37,677 bases of DNA. Origin: Vulcanimicrobiota bacterium. Its GTDB lineage: Bacteria; Vulcanimicrobiota; Vulcanimicrobiia; Vulcanimicrobiales; Vulcanimicrobiaceae. The DNA is taken from positions 14,657-52,333 of the forward strand of contig DAHXOK010000009.1 in assembly GCA_027364935.1 (NCBI GenBank), in the 5' to 3' direction. A program made the position numbers and the translations under genes. Shown in pieces: positions 20,212 through 29,767 of this stretch. The stretch's first letter is position 1. Each line of letters begins with the position of its first letter. Below the pieces are notes generated by a model, which had not been told where the DNA came from, did not search any database, and was given only the letters and a program-made list of their open reading frames with translations.

Positions 20212-20283
20212 GTCGCAGCGAGTTCGGCGCTCTCCCAGGGGTCTCTTCGTTCGGGGAGAAGGCGGTTGCTCCAACATGAGGAG

Positions 20284-21276
20284 ATGACTATGGAGCGCTT
20301 CGTCCTGGGAACTCTCGCGGCTGTGGCAATTGCAGCTGCCATCGCTACGGGCTCGACGGCGGCAAACGCCAGGCCGTATCCGACGCCGACCCCCGTCGCT
20401 CTTCAATACGAAGAGATTTCTCGCGTCGAGATGCCACCCGCGACCCCCATTCCGCCGGGAACGTTCCAGGAGGACCGGGCGACCATCATGGGTTCGGCCG
20501 AGAACACGCCCGCGCCGCATCGCGGGCTCTTCAGCGGCGTCATGAACGGCTATGAATCGGCGATGAACGCCATGCAGTCGATGCGATCGGGATCTCTCAC
20601 GCGTTACACGTACTATCATAATTGGGTGCGCACCGACGATCTCGTTCACCAAACGGCAACGATTTCGAAGTGCGACCTGCACCAATACATCACGTTGGAT
20701 CTCGCGCATCGCACGTATTCGATTGCGAGCACCGTGCCTTCGCCCGAGCCCGCTCCCATGCCGCAGAGTTACGGGCGGCCGACGGTCGTGAACGAAGCGC
20801 CGGGAACCGAGGACCTGACCGTGCGGGCGAACGCGCAGAGTCTCGGACCGAAAACGCTCGACAATGTAGCGACGCGCGGAAGCTCCGCTTCGCTTTCTAT
20901 CGTGATGGCGAACGCGACGGGTTCGTGCAGGAACGGCTCGTCGTCGATGGAGATCGTCGAGTACGTTTCAGGCGTGGGCATTCCGCGCGCCTATTGCCCG
21001 CTGCCGCGCGTCGGCGGAGCGATGCAGCCCGGAGAGCAGACGATCGTCCACGGAGGATGCAGGCCGCGCATTCACGGCGACGCTTCCGGAATGTCGCTAC
21101 TCTCGGGCACGTCGTCGCGACTCGCGATGTATCGACGCATGACGTACGGTGGCGGTGCGCAAACGCAGGGAGCGCGCATTGGGATGGTAACCGAGGCTGG
21201 AAACGTTCGCTGGCTGTACAAGCCGGAAGCCGAGGCGCTCTTCTCGATTCCGCCGGGGTTCACGCGAACGCAGTAA
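20284..21276 (+). CDS. Secreted protein of unknown function
   Basis: MTMERFVLGTLAAVAIAAAIATGSTAANA signal peptide, proline-rich PTPTPVALQYEEISR, several Cys; no family recognised. Confidence 0.7.
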   Translation: MTMERFVLGTLAAVAIAAAIATGSTAANARPYPTPTPVALQYEEISRVEMPPATPIPPGTFQEDRATIMGSAENTPAPHRGLFSGVMNGYESAMNAMQSMRSGSLTRYTYYHNWVRTDDLVHQTATISKCDLHQYITLDLAHRTYSIASTVPSPEPAPMPQSYGRPTVVNEAPGTEDLTVRANAQSLGPKTLDNVATRGSSASLSIVMANATGSCRNGSSSMEIVEYVSGVGIPRAYCPLPRVGGAMQPGEQTIVHGGCRPRIHGDASGMSLLSGTSSRLAMYRRMTYGGGAQTQGARIGMVTEAGNVRWLYKPEAEALFSIPPGFTRTQ

Positions 21277-21282
21277 GCGCGT

Positions 21283-21507
21283 CTACGGGATGCCGTCGCG
21301 GCCGACGAGGGCCGGCTCTGCGAACGACGTGATGCTGAGGCGATTGAGCGCAAGCGTCGCGTCGGCGTGCCGATCCAGCGAAGCGCGGGGAGAGCGGTCG
21401 GCTACGGGGCTGCGCGCATCGCCGCGCGCGGTCCATGCCGGCAAGGGACTGCCTGGTGCGAACGAGAGGCTGAGAATCTGTAGCGTGAAGAGCGCCGATG
21501 CCACCAT
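21283..21507 (-). CDS. Possible small secreted protein
   Basis: MVASALFTLQILSLSFAPGSPLPAW... signal-like N-terminus; fills the gap before the SRP RNA. Could be spurious. Confidence 0.25.
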   Translation of the reverse strand: MVASALFTLQILSLSFAPGSPLPAWTARGDARSPVADRSPRASLDRHADATLALNRLSITSFAEPALVGRDGIP

Positions 21508-21555
21508 GGCGGATTTCCTCGCCGAGCCCCTGTGGTATCATGGGCGGGCCATGAT

Positions 21556-21655
21556 GGGGGCCGGGCTTCGCGCGGCGTAAACTCGTGAACCCCGCCAGGA
21601 CCGGAAGGGAGCAACGGTAAGCGAGCCCTTACGGGTGCCGCGAACTACCCGACCC
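21556..21655 (+). ncRNA. ffs: Signal recognition particle RNA (small bacterial type)
   Basis: Conserved apical core CCAGGACCGGAAGGGAGCAACGGTAAGC with flanking complementary arms. Boundaries approximate. Confidence 0.88.
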
Positions 21656-21710
21656 TCGTCGTGGTAGGAAAGGGTGGGAAAGTGCGCGAGCGAACTCGGG
21701 GCCCTGACTG

Positions 21711-22598
21711 ATGCCCGAGGACCGTTACTACATCAAGATCGTGCCGCACAAAGGCGATATCATTCGTCGCTTCGTCGTGCGCCGCCGCCATGTCGCGCTG
21801 CTGAGCGCGCTGGTCGCGATATGTCTTCTTGCGGCACTGGGGTATGCTGCCCTACAATACCGGCGCGTACGCGAGGAGCGCACGGCGCTGGCGCACATCG
21901 CTGGGCAGACGGAGGCCCTACACCGCCAGCTCCAACGCGTCCAGCAGGAGAACCAAGAGATCAGGCGCCTCATCGGCGCCCCGACGCCGGCTGCGCACCG
22001 TTCCAAGCCCAAGGTCTCCTGGGCCCGCTCGAGCGGCAGCGTAGGATCGCTGGAATCGCGCGTTCGCACGTTGGCAACCGTTTCGGCTGCGTTGCTGAGC
22101 GACTCCGAGCGCAATCGTCGCCTCGTCATGCGCGTTCTGAACCTGCGCCACATTCACGCGCTCGCACAGGACCGGCTCGTGGCGTTCATTCCGTCGATCG
22201 ATCCGGTCGCGGGAGCGCCCGTCATCGGGTGTTTCTGCTATCGTACCTCTCCCGACGTCGAGTTCCACGAGGGTGTCGACTTGGCTGCAAGCTACGGGGA
22301 TCCCGTACGCGCATCGGCCGCGGGAACCATCGCAGCGGCGGGTTGGGACGGCGGTTACGGGTTGAAGGTCGACATCGATCACGGCAACGGCTACCACACG
22401 TGGTACGCGCACTTGTCGAGCATCGACGTTCGCGTGGGGCAGCGCGTCTACAAAGGGCAGACCATTGCAGCCGTCGGCGCGACGGGATTCGCAACGGGAC
22501 CACACCTGCACTACCAGGTGATGCTCGATGGCCGCCCGATCAACCCGGCGCCGTATCTCGACGGTATTCCCTCCTCCGTCATCGCAGCGCTGCGGTAG
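21711..22598 (+). CDS. M23 family metallopeptidase (LytM-type) with N-terminal TM and coiled coil
   Basis: FHEGVDLAASYGDPVRASAAGTI, NGYHTWYAHLSSIDVRVGQRVYKGQTIAAVGATGFATGPHLHYQV. Confidence 0.9.
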   Translation: MPEDRYYIKIVPHKGDIIRRFVVRRRHVALLSALVAICLLAALGYAALQYRRVREERTALAHIAGQTEALHRQLQRVQQENQEIRRLIGAPTPAAHRSKPKVSWARSSGSVGSLESRVRTLATVSAALLSDSERNRRLVMRVLNLRHIHALAQDRLVAFIPSIDPVAGAPVIGCFCYRTSPDVEFHEGVDLAASYGDPVRASAAGTIAAAGWDGGYGLKVDIDHGNGYHTWYAHLSSIDVRVGQRVYKGQTIAAVGATGFATGPHLHYQVMLDGRPINPAPYLDGIPSSVIAALR

Positions 22599-22889
22599 AT
22601 GAGCGGCGCGGCATGCAACCTGACCCAGCTGCTCGGCCTGCTGGTGTGGGTCTACACTATCGTTCTCCTCATCTACGCCGTGCTGTCGTGGATTCCGGAC
22701 TTGCGCGGCAGCGTCATCGAACGCTATCTCGGGATGCTCGTCGAGCCGCTCCTCACGCCGATCCGCCGCATCATCCCGCCGATGGGCGGGCTGGACATCG
22801 CGTTCCTCGTGCTCATCGTCATCCTGCAGTTTCTGATTCGCCCGCTGCTGCAGAATCTCACGATCCAAGCCTGCGCGCCACTCTACTAA
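22599..22889 (+). CDS. YggT family membrane protein
   Basis: [58 protein letters not shown]. Confidence 0.85.
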   Translation: MSGAACNLTQLLGLLVWVYTIVLLIYAVLSWIPDLRGSVIERYLGMLVEPLLTPIRRIIPPMGGLDIAFLVLIVILQFLIRPLLQNLTIQACAPLY

Positions 22890-22893
22890 GAAC

Positions 22894-24717
22894 GTGAAGG
22901 CCGAGCATCCGCACCGGCTGGAGACCGCCAGCCGCGTGCGCAACTTCTGCATTATCGCCCACATCGATCACGGCAAGACGACGCTTTCGGACCGGCTTCT
23001 CGAAACGACGAAAACGGTCGAGGCGCGTGAGATGTCGGATCAGATGCTCGATGCGATGGACCTCGAGCGCGAGCGCGGCATCACGATCAAGATGCATCCG
23101 GTGACGCTGCGCTATCGCGCTGCCGACGATGAGACGTACGAGCTCAATCTCATCGACACGCCCGGGCACGTCGACTTCTCATACGAGGTCTCGCGATCGC
23201 TGGCCGCATGCGAGGGCGCGGTGCTGATCATCGACGCGGCGCAGGGAATCGAAGCCCAGACGCTCGCGAACTATCACCTCGCGCTCGAGCACGATCTTAC
23301 GATAATTCCGGTCATCAACAAAATCGATTTGCCCGCCGCCGACCCGGACCGAGTCATGGGGGAGGTCGAGGAGCTGCTCGTCATGGAGCGCAGCGAGTGC
23401 ATCCTCGCAAGCGCCAAGAACGGCGTTGGCATCGACGAGATCCTCGAAGCGATTGTCGCGCGCATTCCGCCGCCGAAAGGGCACCGCGACCGTTTGCGCG
23501 CGCTCGTCTTCAACGCGCAGTTCGACTCGTACCGGGGCGTCGTCTGCTACGTGCGCGTGGTCGACGGGGAACTCAAGACGGGCACGCGTTTTCTCTCGAT
23601 GGCACACGAGCGGGTCTTCGAGTGCGCAGAGGTGGGCAGATTCTCGCCGGACATGCGGGTCGCCGACGTGCTCGGCGTCGGCGACGTCGGGTACGTGATC
23701 GCGAACATTCGCTCGCTCGGGGAGATCGACGTCGGCGATACGATCACCGAAGCGGTGAATCCGGCGCACGTCGCGCTCCCCGGATACCGCAAAGCCGTGC
23801 CAATGGTCTACTGCGGGCTCTATCCCAACGAAGGCGTCGAGTATTCGGAGTTGCGGGACGCGCTCGAGAAGCTCAAACTCAACGATGCGGCGCTGATTTA
23901 CGAGCCGGAGAGCTCGGTCGCCCTCGGATTCGGCTTTCGCTGCGGTTTTCTCGGACTTCTGCATATGGAGATCGTCCAGGAGCGCTTGGAGCGCGACTAT
24001 TCTCTCGACTTGATTGCCACATCGCCGTCGGTGGTGTTTCGCGTGACGAAGACCGACGGCGAGGTCGCGATGATCGACAACCCGTCGAAGCTCCCGGTCA
24101 CGAACCTCATCCGAACGATCGAGGAGCCGTACGTCAAGGCGACGATAATCTCGCCGCCGGAGTACGTCGGCGCGATCATGGACATCACGCAGCATCGCCG
24201 CGGCAGCCTCGGCGGTATGGAGTACCTGCACGACGGTCGCGTCATCCTGACCTACGAGATGCCGCTTATCGAGGTGATCGTCGACTTTTTCGATCAGCTC
24301 AAGTCGCGCACGAAGGGCTATGCGTCGCTGGACTACGAGCTCATCGGCTACCGCGAAGGCGATTTGGTGAAGCTGGAGATCCTGCTCAACGCGGAGCCCG
24401 TGGACGCGCTCTCGTTCATCGTCGCCCGGGAACGCGCTGCCCAACGCGGCCGAGCGCTGACCGAGCGGCTGAAAGAGCTCATACCGCGGCAGATGTTCGA
24501 CGTTCCTATTCAAGCGTCGATCGGCGGGAAGATCGTCGCGCGCGAGACGGTGAGTGCGATGCGCAAAAATGTTCTCGCGAAATGCTACGGCGGCGACATC
24601 ACGCGCAAGCGCAAGTTGCTGGAGAAGCAGAAAGTCGGAAAAGAGCGCATGAAGCGCGTCGGACGAGTCGAGCTTCCGCAAGAGGCGTTCATGGCCGTTC
24701 TTCGCTTGGAGGACTGA
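22894..24717 (+). CDS. lepA: Elongation factor 4 (LepA), GTG start
   Basis: [102 protein letters not shown]. Confidence 0.96.
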   Translation: MKAEHPHRLETASRVRNFCIIAHIDHGKTTLSDRLLETTKTVEAREMSDQMLDAMDLERERGITIKMHPVTLRYRAADDETYELNLIDTPGHVDFSYEVSRSLAACEGAVLIIDAAQGIEAQTLANYHLALEHDLTIIPVINKIDLPAADPDRVMGEVEELLVMERSECILASAKNGVGIDEILEAIVARIPPPKGHRDRLRALVFNAQFDSYRGVVCYVRVVDGELKTGTRFLSMAHERVFECAEVGRFSPDMRVADVLGVGDVGYVIANIRSLGEIDVGDTITEAVNPAHVALPGYRKAVPMVYCGLYPNEGVEYSELRDALEKLKLNDAALIYEPESSVALGFGFRCGFLGLLHMEIVQERLERDYSLDLIATSPSVVFRVTKTDGEVAMIDNPSKLPVTNLIRTIEEPYVKATIISPPEYVGAIMDITQHRRGSLGGMEYLHDGRVILTYEMPLIEVIVDFFDQLKSRTKGYASLDYELIGYREGDLVKLEILLNAEPVDALSFIVARERAAQRGRALTERLKELIPRQMFDVPIQASIGGKIVARETVSAMRKNVLAKCYGGDITRKRKLLEKQKVGKERMKRVGRVELPQEAFMAVLRLED

Positions 24718-25310
24718 CCGCGCTCACGTACGTCGCGACGAAGAATCGGGGAAAACTCGCGGAGTTGGAGGCAATCTTTGCTGGCTCGCCGCTCGCGCTG
24801 CGCGCGTACGATGCGTATGCGGACGTCGTCGAGGGAGAGGCGTCGTTCCACGACAACGCGCTGCTCAAGGCGCGAACGCTCTACCAGCAGCTGAAGCGCG
24901 CCCGGATCGACGCCGCCGTGCTTGCAGACGACAGCGGTTTGGAGGTGAGCGCGCTGCGCGGAAGACCCGGCGTGCTCTCCGCGCGCTACGCCGGCGCGGA
25001 CGCGACGTGGGCGCAGCGCCGCAGTAGCCTGCTCGCGGAGATGCGCGACGTTCCCGAGGCATTGCGCGCCGCGCGCTTCGTCTGCGTGATGGCATTGGTT
25101 CTCCCGAGCGGCGAAATGCTCGCGGGAGAGGGAACGATTGAGGGCCGGATAGCGAGCGAAGAGTGTGGCGCCCGCGGCTTCGGGTACGATGCCATATTCA
25201 TTCCAAGGGGCGAACCGCGCAGCTTCGCGCAGATGGACGAGATAGAGAAGAACGCCATCAGCCATCGTCGGCGCGCCGCGGAAGCGTTGCTTGCGACGCT
25301 GCGCCGATGA
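24714..25310 (+). CDS. rdgB: XTP/dITP diphosphatase (RdgB/HAM1 family), probable CTG start overlapping the lepA stop
   Basis: [90 protein letters not shown]. Confidence 0.88.
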   Translation: MTALTYVATKNRGKLAELEAIFAGSPLALRAYDAYADVVEGEASFHDNALLKARTLYQQLKRARIDAAVLADDSGLEVSALRGRPGVLSARYAGADATWAQRRSSLLAEMRDVPEALRAARFVCVMALVLPSGEMLAGEGTIEGRIASEECGARGFGYDAIFIPRGEPRSFAQMDEIEKNAISHRRRAAEALLATLRR

Positions 25311-26155
25311 GCGAGCCCACCTTCGCCACGCCGACCGACGACGAGCTCCAGGTCTTTGCCGAGCTGCGTTGCCGGGACGACGTCGTCAGGCGGCTGTATC
25401 TTGGGCTTGCGCGGGAGAGCGTGGCGTGGGTTGCGAGAGCGGACGATGAAGCAGTAGGAATCGTCTTTGCGAGCGCGAGCAACGGCGAAACGTTCGTGCA
25501 CGAGCTCTTCGTTCGGCCGACGCATCGCAGAGCGGGCCTCGGGTCGCGGCTGTTGGAGGAGGCAACGCGCGAAGCGGTGTCCCTCTTTACGATCGTCGAT
25601 GCAACCGATGGCGCAGCGCAGGCCTTTGCGATTCGACATGGCGTCGCGATGCGCGGCGCACTGCTCCGTTGCACGGGAGCGATCCCGGGCGAGGAGGATC
25701 TGCTGCGGATGGCCGCGTCGCAGAACCGGCGCTTCGACGTGGCCGCGCTGGACGTCGGCGCGAATCGGCTCGCTATAGAAACCTTAGAACGCGAGGTACG
25801 CGGCGTGGCGTTCGGCGCCGACCACGCACTGCTCGGACTTCTTGCAACCGCACACGCGTTCTTTTTGAACGGGGAGCTGGTCGGCTACGCGTACGTCTGG
25901 CCCGACGGACGAATCGGACCGCTTGTCGTTTCGTCGAGTTCGTACGAGGAACAGGTCTTCGCGTTCGCGCTCGCGGCGCTCGCGCGTCGCTACGGGGCCT
26001 CGTGGACGCAATGCCTCGTGCCCGGCGAAAACGTTCGCATGCTGCGAGCTGCGGTAGGGTGCGGGCTCGCCGTAGAGACGGCGTGGCTCGCGGCGCGCGA
26101 GACCGCGAGCGGTGACCCGAGCCGTTACGTCGCTTGCCATCCGCTGTTATACTAG
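25307..26155 (+). CDS. GNAT family N-acetyltransferase
   Basis: FVHELFVRPTHRRAGLGSRLLEEATRE acetyl-CoA motif; ATGA overlap with rdgB. Confidence 0.75.
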   Translation: MSEPTFATPTDDELQVFAELRCRDDVVRRLYLGLARESVAWVARADDEAVGIVFASASNGETFVHELFVRPTHRRAGLGSRLLEEATREAVSLFTIVDATDGAAQAFAIRHGVAMRGALLRCTGAIPGEEDLLRMAASQNRRFDVAALDVGANRLAIETLEREVRGVAFGADHALLGLLATAHAFFLNGELVGYAYVWPDGRIGPLVVSSSSYEEQVFAFALAALARRYGASWTQCLVPGENVRMLRAAVGCGLAVETAWLAARETASGDPSRYVACHPLLY

Positions 26156-26177
26156 GGAAGCTTTGGTGCGGGAGTTT

Positions 26178-26254
26178 CGGGACGTAGCTCAGCTTGGTAG
26201 AGCGCCGCGTTTGGGACGCGGAAGTCGCAGGTTCAAGTCCTGTCGTCCCGACCA
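26178..26254 (+). tRNA. tRNA-Pro(TGG), encoded CCA
   Basis: CGGGACG/CGTCCCG acceptor, anticodon loop TTTGGGA, GTTCAAGTC T-arm, ACCA end. Confidence 0.95.
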
Positions 26255-26258
26255 ACGT

Positions 26259-26332
<74 letters not shown>

Positions 26333-26388
26333 CACTGGGACATCATCGGGGGATTTGCGGGGAATGCTGAGAAGCGAAGGCTCTGCGC

Positions 26389-26466
26389 GGTGGCTGTAGC
26401 TCAGCTGGTTAGAGCGTCGGTCTGTGGAACCGAAGGTCGCGGGCTCGTATCCCGTCAGCCACCCCA
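26389..26466 (+). tRNA. tRNA-His(GTG) with G-1 and encoded CCA
   Basis: G-GTGGCTG/CAGCCAC-C acceptor, anticodon loop CTGTGGA, CCA end; T-loop reads CTCGTAT. Confidence 0.93.
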
Positions 26467-26481
26467 GTCTTTGAAGGTCGA

Positions 26482-28065
26482 TTACGAGCGCAGCATCACG
26501 CGTGCCGCATTACAACCCGCCGCACCCATGACTCCGCCTCCTGGGTGCGCTGCAGATCCGCACACGTAGAGCCGCTTGATCGGGGTACGGTAGTCGGCGT
26601 ATCCGGGAACGGGGCGGAAGGCGAAGAGATTGTCGAGCGACATCGAGCCTTGGAAGATGTTGCCGCCAGTGAGGCCGAAGCGCTCTTCGATGTCCGCAGG
26701 GGTTAGAATTTGGCGGTCGATGACCGATTCCGTGAATCCCGGCGCGTAGCGCTCCACGATCGCGAAGCAGCGATCGGCGAACTCGTCCTTGAGCCGTTTC
26801 GTCCACGGGCCGTCTTTCAGACGATACGGAGCGTACTGCACGAACATCGAAATGACGTGTTTGCCCGGCGGGGCCAGGGTGGGGTCGAGCGACGACGGCA
26901 TTTGGAATTCGACGACAGGCTCCCGTGAAGAACCTCCGTATTTCGCGTCGTCGTATGCGCGCTCGATGAAGTCTTGATCGGGGCAGAGATGCACGGTGCC
27001 GTGATGTTGTAATCCCGGCTCTCGTCCCGGGAGCGCGGTGAAGCTCGGGAGACGATCGATTGCCGCATTGATCTTGAGCGACGCGCTGTCGTACGAGATG
27101 CGCGCGATCGCGTCGCGAAAATCGGGTGGCAGTAGCTGCGGATCGATGAATCGCTCAAACGTGTGATGCATGTCGACCCCGCTTGCAACGTTTCGCGCTG
27201 CAATTTCGTCGCCGTTGGCGAGCACGACGCCAGTCGCCGCGCCGTCCTTGACGAGGATCTTTGCAACCTCGGCGTCCGTGCGGATCTCGGCGCCGAGATC
27301 GGTGGCCGCTCTGGCGAGCGCCTGCGTGATGCCGCCCATGCCGCCGCGCATGTATGCCCAGACGCCTTTCTTACCGTTCGTTTCGCCCATGACGTGATGG
27401 AAGAGGACGTAGGCAGTACCGGGCATGGACGGCGCCATGAACGCGCCGATGATCGCGTCGGTCGCAAGCGTACCCTTGAGCTCCTCCGACTCGAACCAGC
27501 GGTCGAGGATTGGCCGCGCGGCTCCGGTGAGGATCTGCACCGCGTCCGTCATGCCGGACCCCAGGCGTTGCATCGAACGCCCGAGCCGTAGCGCGGTTTC
27601 AAGATCGCCGAGCCTGGGCCGGCGGACGTTCGGGGGGATTTGCATGAGCGTCGGCTCGATGACCGACGCCACGCGCGCGAGCATCGCTTCGTATTTCGGA
27701 TACGCCTGCGCGTCGCGCGTACTGAACTTCGCGATCTCGGCAGCGTCCTCGCCGACGCCGCGGCCAAGCATCAGGTATCGCCCGTCGAGAAAAGGCGAGA
27801 ACGACGCCGGATTGCGTTCGATCACCTCGAAACCATACGCGTTCAGATTGAGATCGCGGACGATCTCGGGCCTGAAGAGACTGTTGACGTACGCCGCCGT
27901 CGATATCTTGTACCCTGGAAAGACCTGTTCGGTAACGCAGGCGCCGCCCACGAGCGAACGTCGCTCAAGTACGAGAACCTTCCATTTCGCGCGTGCCAGG
28001 TAGCACGCTGCGACGAGGCCGTTATGGCCGCCGCCTATGACGATCGCGTCATACTTGGGTTGCAT
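26482..28065 (-). CDS. Phytoene-dehydrogenase-like FAD/NAD(P)-dependent oxidoreductase (PYROXD2-like)
   Basis: YDAIVIGGGHNGLVAACYLARAKWKVLVLERRSLVGGACVTEQVFPGYKIS; C-terminal LYVCGSAAHPGGGVMGAAGCNAARVML. Confidence 0.9.
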   Translation of the reverse strand: MQPKYDAIVIGGGHNGLVAACYLARAKWKVLVLERRSLVGGACVTEQVFPGYKISTAAYVNSLFRPEIVRDLNLNAYGFEVIERNPASFSPFLDGRYLMLGRGVGEDAAEIAKFSTRDAQAYPKYEAMLARVASVIEPTLMQIPPNVRRPRLGDLETALRLGRSMQRLGSGMTDAVQILTGAARPILDRWFESEELKGTLATDAIIGAFMAPSMPGTAYVLFHHVMGETNGKKGVWAYMRGGMGGITQALARAATDLGAEIRTDAEVAKILVKDGAATGVVLANGDEIAARNVASGVDMHHTFERFIDPQLLPPDFRDAIARISYDSASLKINAAIDRLPSFTALPGREPGLQHHGTVHLCPDQDFIERAYDDAKYGGSSREPVVEFQMPSSLDPTLAPPGKHVISMFVQYAPYRLKDGPWTKRLKDEFADRCFAIVERYAPGFTESVIDRQILTPADIEERFGLTGGNIFQGSMSLDNLFAFRPVPGYADYRTPIKRLYVCGSAAHPGGGVMGAAGCNAARVMLRS

Positions 28066-28265
28066 GCGTATCCGATCTACGGGCTGCGAGTGAGGGGCGC
28101 GATCGCGTCTGCGCCGAGGGTTGTCGCGGTCAGTCTCTGGGATACGCCGTGGTCGACCGGCATCTCCTCGGTGACCGCCACCCGGTCCAGATAAGGAATC
28201 GGCGACGGGTGCCGAAGCGAGCATGCGGCGTACATCCTCACGGGACCCGAGCACGTTGCCAATAC

Positions 28266-28338
28266 GCGCCTTTAGCTCAGTCGGTAGAGCAGCGGACTTT
28301 TAATCCGTTGGTCCCGGGTTCGAGTCCCGGAGGGCGCA
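28266..28338 (+). tRNA. tRNA-Lys(TTT)
   Basis: GCGCCTT/AGGGCGC acceptor, anticodon loop CTTTTAA, GGTTCGAGTCC T-arm. Confidence 0.95.
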
Positions 28339-28416
28339 AAAAACTCACGGCAAAAGAATGGCCGGAGGGACGCGGAAGGCAGTAGCATCGAGTTATGGAT
28401 GGCGAGGGAGTAGCGC

Positions 28417-28488
28417 GCACCGCTAGCTCAATGGTAGAGCAGGTGACTCTTAATCACTTGGTTGGGGGTTCAAGTCCCTCGCGGTGCA
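28417..28488 (+). tRNA. tRNA-Lys(CTT), probable integration site
   Basis: GCACCGC/GCGGTGC acceptor, anticodon loop CTCTTAA, GGTTCAAGTCC T-arm; mobile-element genes begin directly downstream. Confidence 0.94.
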
Positions 28489-28497
28489 CGACCTTCT

Positions 28498-28530
28498 GGA
28501 GCCCGTAAAATATAGCGATTTGCGGGCTCC
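28498..28530. repeat. 8-bp perfect inverted repeat GGAGCCCG...CGGGCTCC just past tRNA-Lys
   Basis: ggagcccg(28498-28505)...cgggctcc(28523-28530), AT-rich 17-nt spacer. Confidence 0.7.
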
Positions 28531-28555
28531 CTTGCTTGCCGGAGGGGGAGAGCTT

Positions 28556-28575
28556 TGTACCGCCATGTACCGCCA
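28556..28575. repeat. Tandem direct repeat 2 x TGTACCGCCA
   Basis: Two exact contiguous 10-bp copies followed by aaGTACC. Confidence 0.8.
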
Positions 28576-28771
28576 AAGTACCCTAAAGCCGTCGGCGCCA
28601 AGTGCTGGCTTTTTCGCCGTCCAGTCTCTTTGGGGGGCCGCCAATGAGCGAGCAGGTGAAGCCCAGTCGGATGAGGGCTGGGGCTGCGGTCCCGGTGGGT
28701 AAACCCTCCCACCAGGGAGCTGAGCGAGGGTGAAACGGAAAGCGAGCCTCCGGAGTTGAAAGGAGCGAACC

Positions 28772-28918
28772 ATGAAGCAGAAGAGGTCCCTTGAGGACGT
28801 TAGCCGCGCACTAGAATCGGCGAAGTGTTCGGGCCAGGCGCCAGCCGTTACAGAGAAGAGCGCTGGCGTTAAGGTGCGTCGCGCGATCGAAAAACTTGAG
28901 AAGATAGCGTCGCGCTAG
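28772..28918 (+). CDS. Small ORF (48 aa) MKQKRSLEDVSRALESAKCSGQAPAVTEKSAGVKVRRAIEKLEKIASR
   Basis: Good RBS (gttgaaaggagcgaaccATG); below the ORF-track cutoff. Confidence 0.55.
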   Translation: MKQKRSLEDVSRALESAKCSGQAPAVTEKSAGVKVRRAIEKLEKIASR

Positions 28919-29715
28919 CGGCTCCTGTACTGGTCAATTGCCAGCGCGCACTGCGCGGCCAATCCTCTCGCCACCTCCTCGGCGTCATGGCTGAAGAGCG
29001 TGGCGCTTTTCTTGTCTAGTGTCAGCATACCAATCTTCTCTTGACCGAGAGAAACTGGTCCACACCAGACGGCCCTGTATGGCGGCTTCTTGCGACCCCG
29101 TGTATTTATGTAGTTAGGAGCCCGGCGAACGTCGGATTCCATGAAGCGGCGTTGCTCATCAAATGCCTGGCCTATCATCCCTTCTCGTATGGCATACGTT
29201 GCTTTTGTCGGCGTGAAGTTGGGAACACCGAATCGGAACTCCAGTAAGTCTTTGTCTGGGATGAATATCCAAAGGCCGATTCTCACCTTATCCTTTGGAT
29301 CGTCACTTAGAAAATCGAGTGCCTCTCCCATGCGATCGCGAATATAGTTGCGAAGTCGCTCGGCGAGCACCGTTTCATCGGACGTTTGGCCAATCGCGTC
29401 AACGTAAATAGCTAAAGACGACGACCAGTTCTGCACCAAATTTGCGTAATCGCTGATAACGTCTACAAGTTCGTCCGCGCTCTCCTTAGCCTCTCGTATT
29501 TCGACCGAGACACCAGCGAATGTGAGTTTACTGATCCACGGCAGGAGCGCAGCAACCGCGATAAGCGCGACCCAGCCAAGGTCCACGGCGTCTAGTGCTG
29601 GCCAGTTCTCCTTTGTTGTTAGCCACCGGAGGGGAGCGGCGTGCAGTATGGCTCCGCCCACACCGGCGATAGCCAGCACAATCTGAGCCGCCCGTACATA
29701 TCCGTCGCGATCCAC
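28915..29715 (-). CDS. Two-TM protein with coiled coil and C-terminal GAF-like domain
   Basis: Two hydrophobic segments (VLAIAGVGGAILHA, WVALIAVAALLPWI), then IREGMIGQAFDEQRRFM...GPVSLGQEKIGMLTLDKKSATLFSHDAEEVARGLAAQCALAI, GAF-like. Confidence 0.6.
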   Translation of the reverse strand: MDRDGYVRAAQIVLAIAGVGGAILHAAPLRWLTTKENWPALDAVDLGWVALIAVAALLPWISKLTFAGVSVEIREAKESADELVDVISDYANLVQNWSSSLAIYVDAIGQTSDETVLAERLRNYIRDRMGEALDFLSDDPKDKVRIGLWIFIPDKDLLEFRFGVPNFTPTKATYAIREGMIGQAFDEQRRFMESDVRRAPNYINTRGRKKPPYRAVWCGPVSLGQEKIGMLTLDKKSATLFSHDAEEVARGLAAQCALAIDQYRSR

Positions 29716-29767
29716 GCGCTCCTCGTTTTAGGGCCGCCCGACAACGGCCTTCTGGCGGCTGCGGGCT

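Noticed and set aside
28450-28773. Minus-strand 107-aa ORF (MVRSFQLRRLAFRFTL...)
   Set aside because: Overlaps the tRNA-Lys 3' end and antisense to the leader-like region; low-complexity composition, no family.
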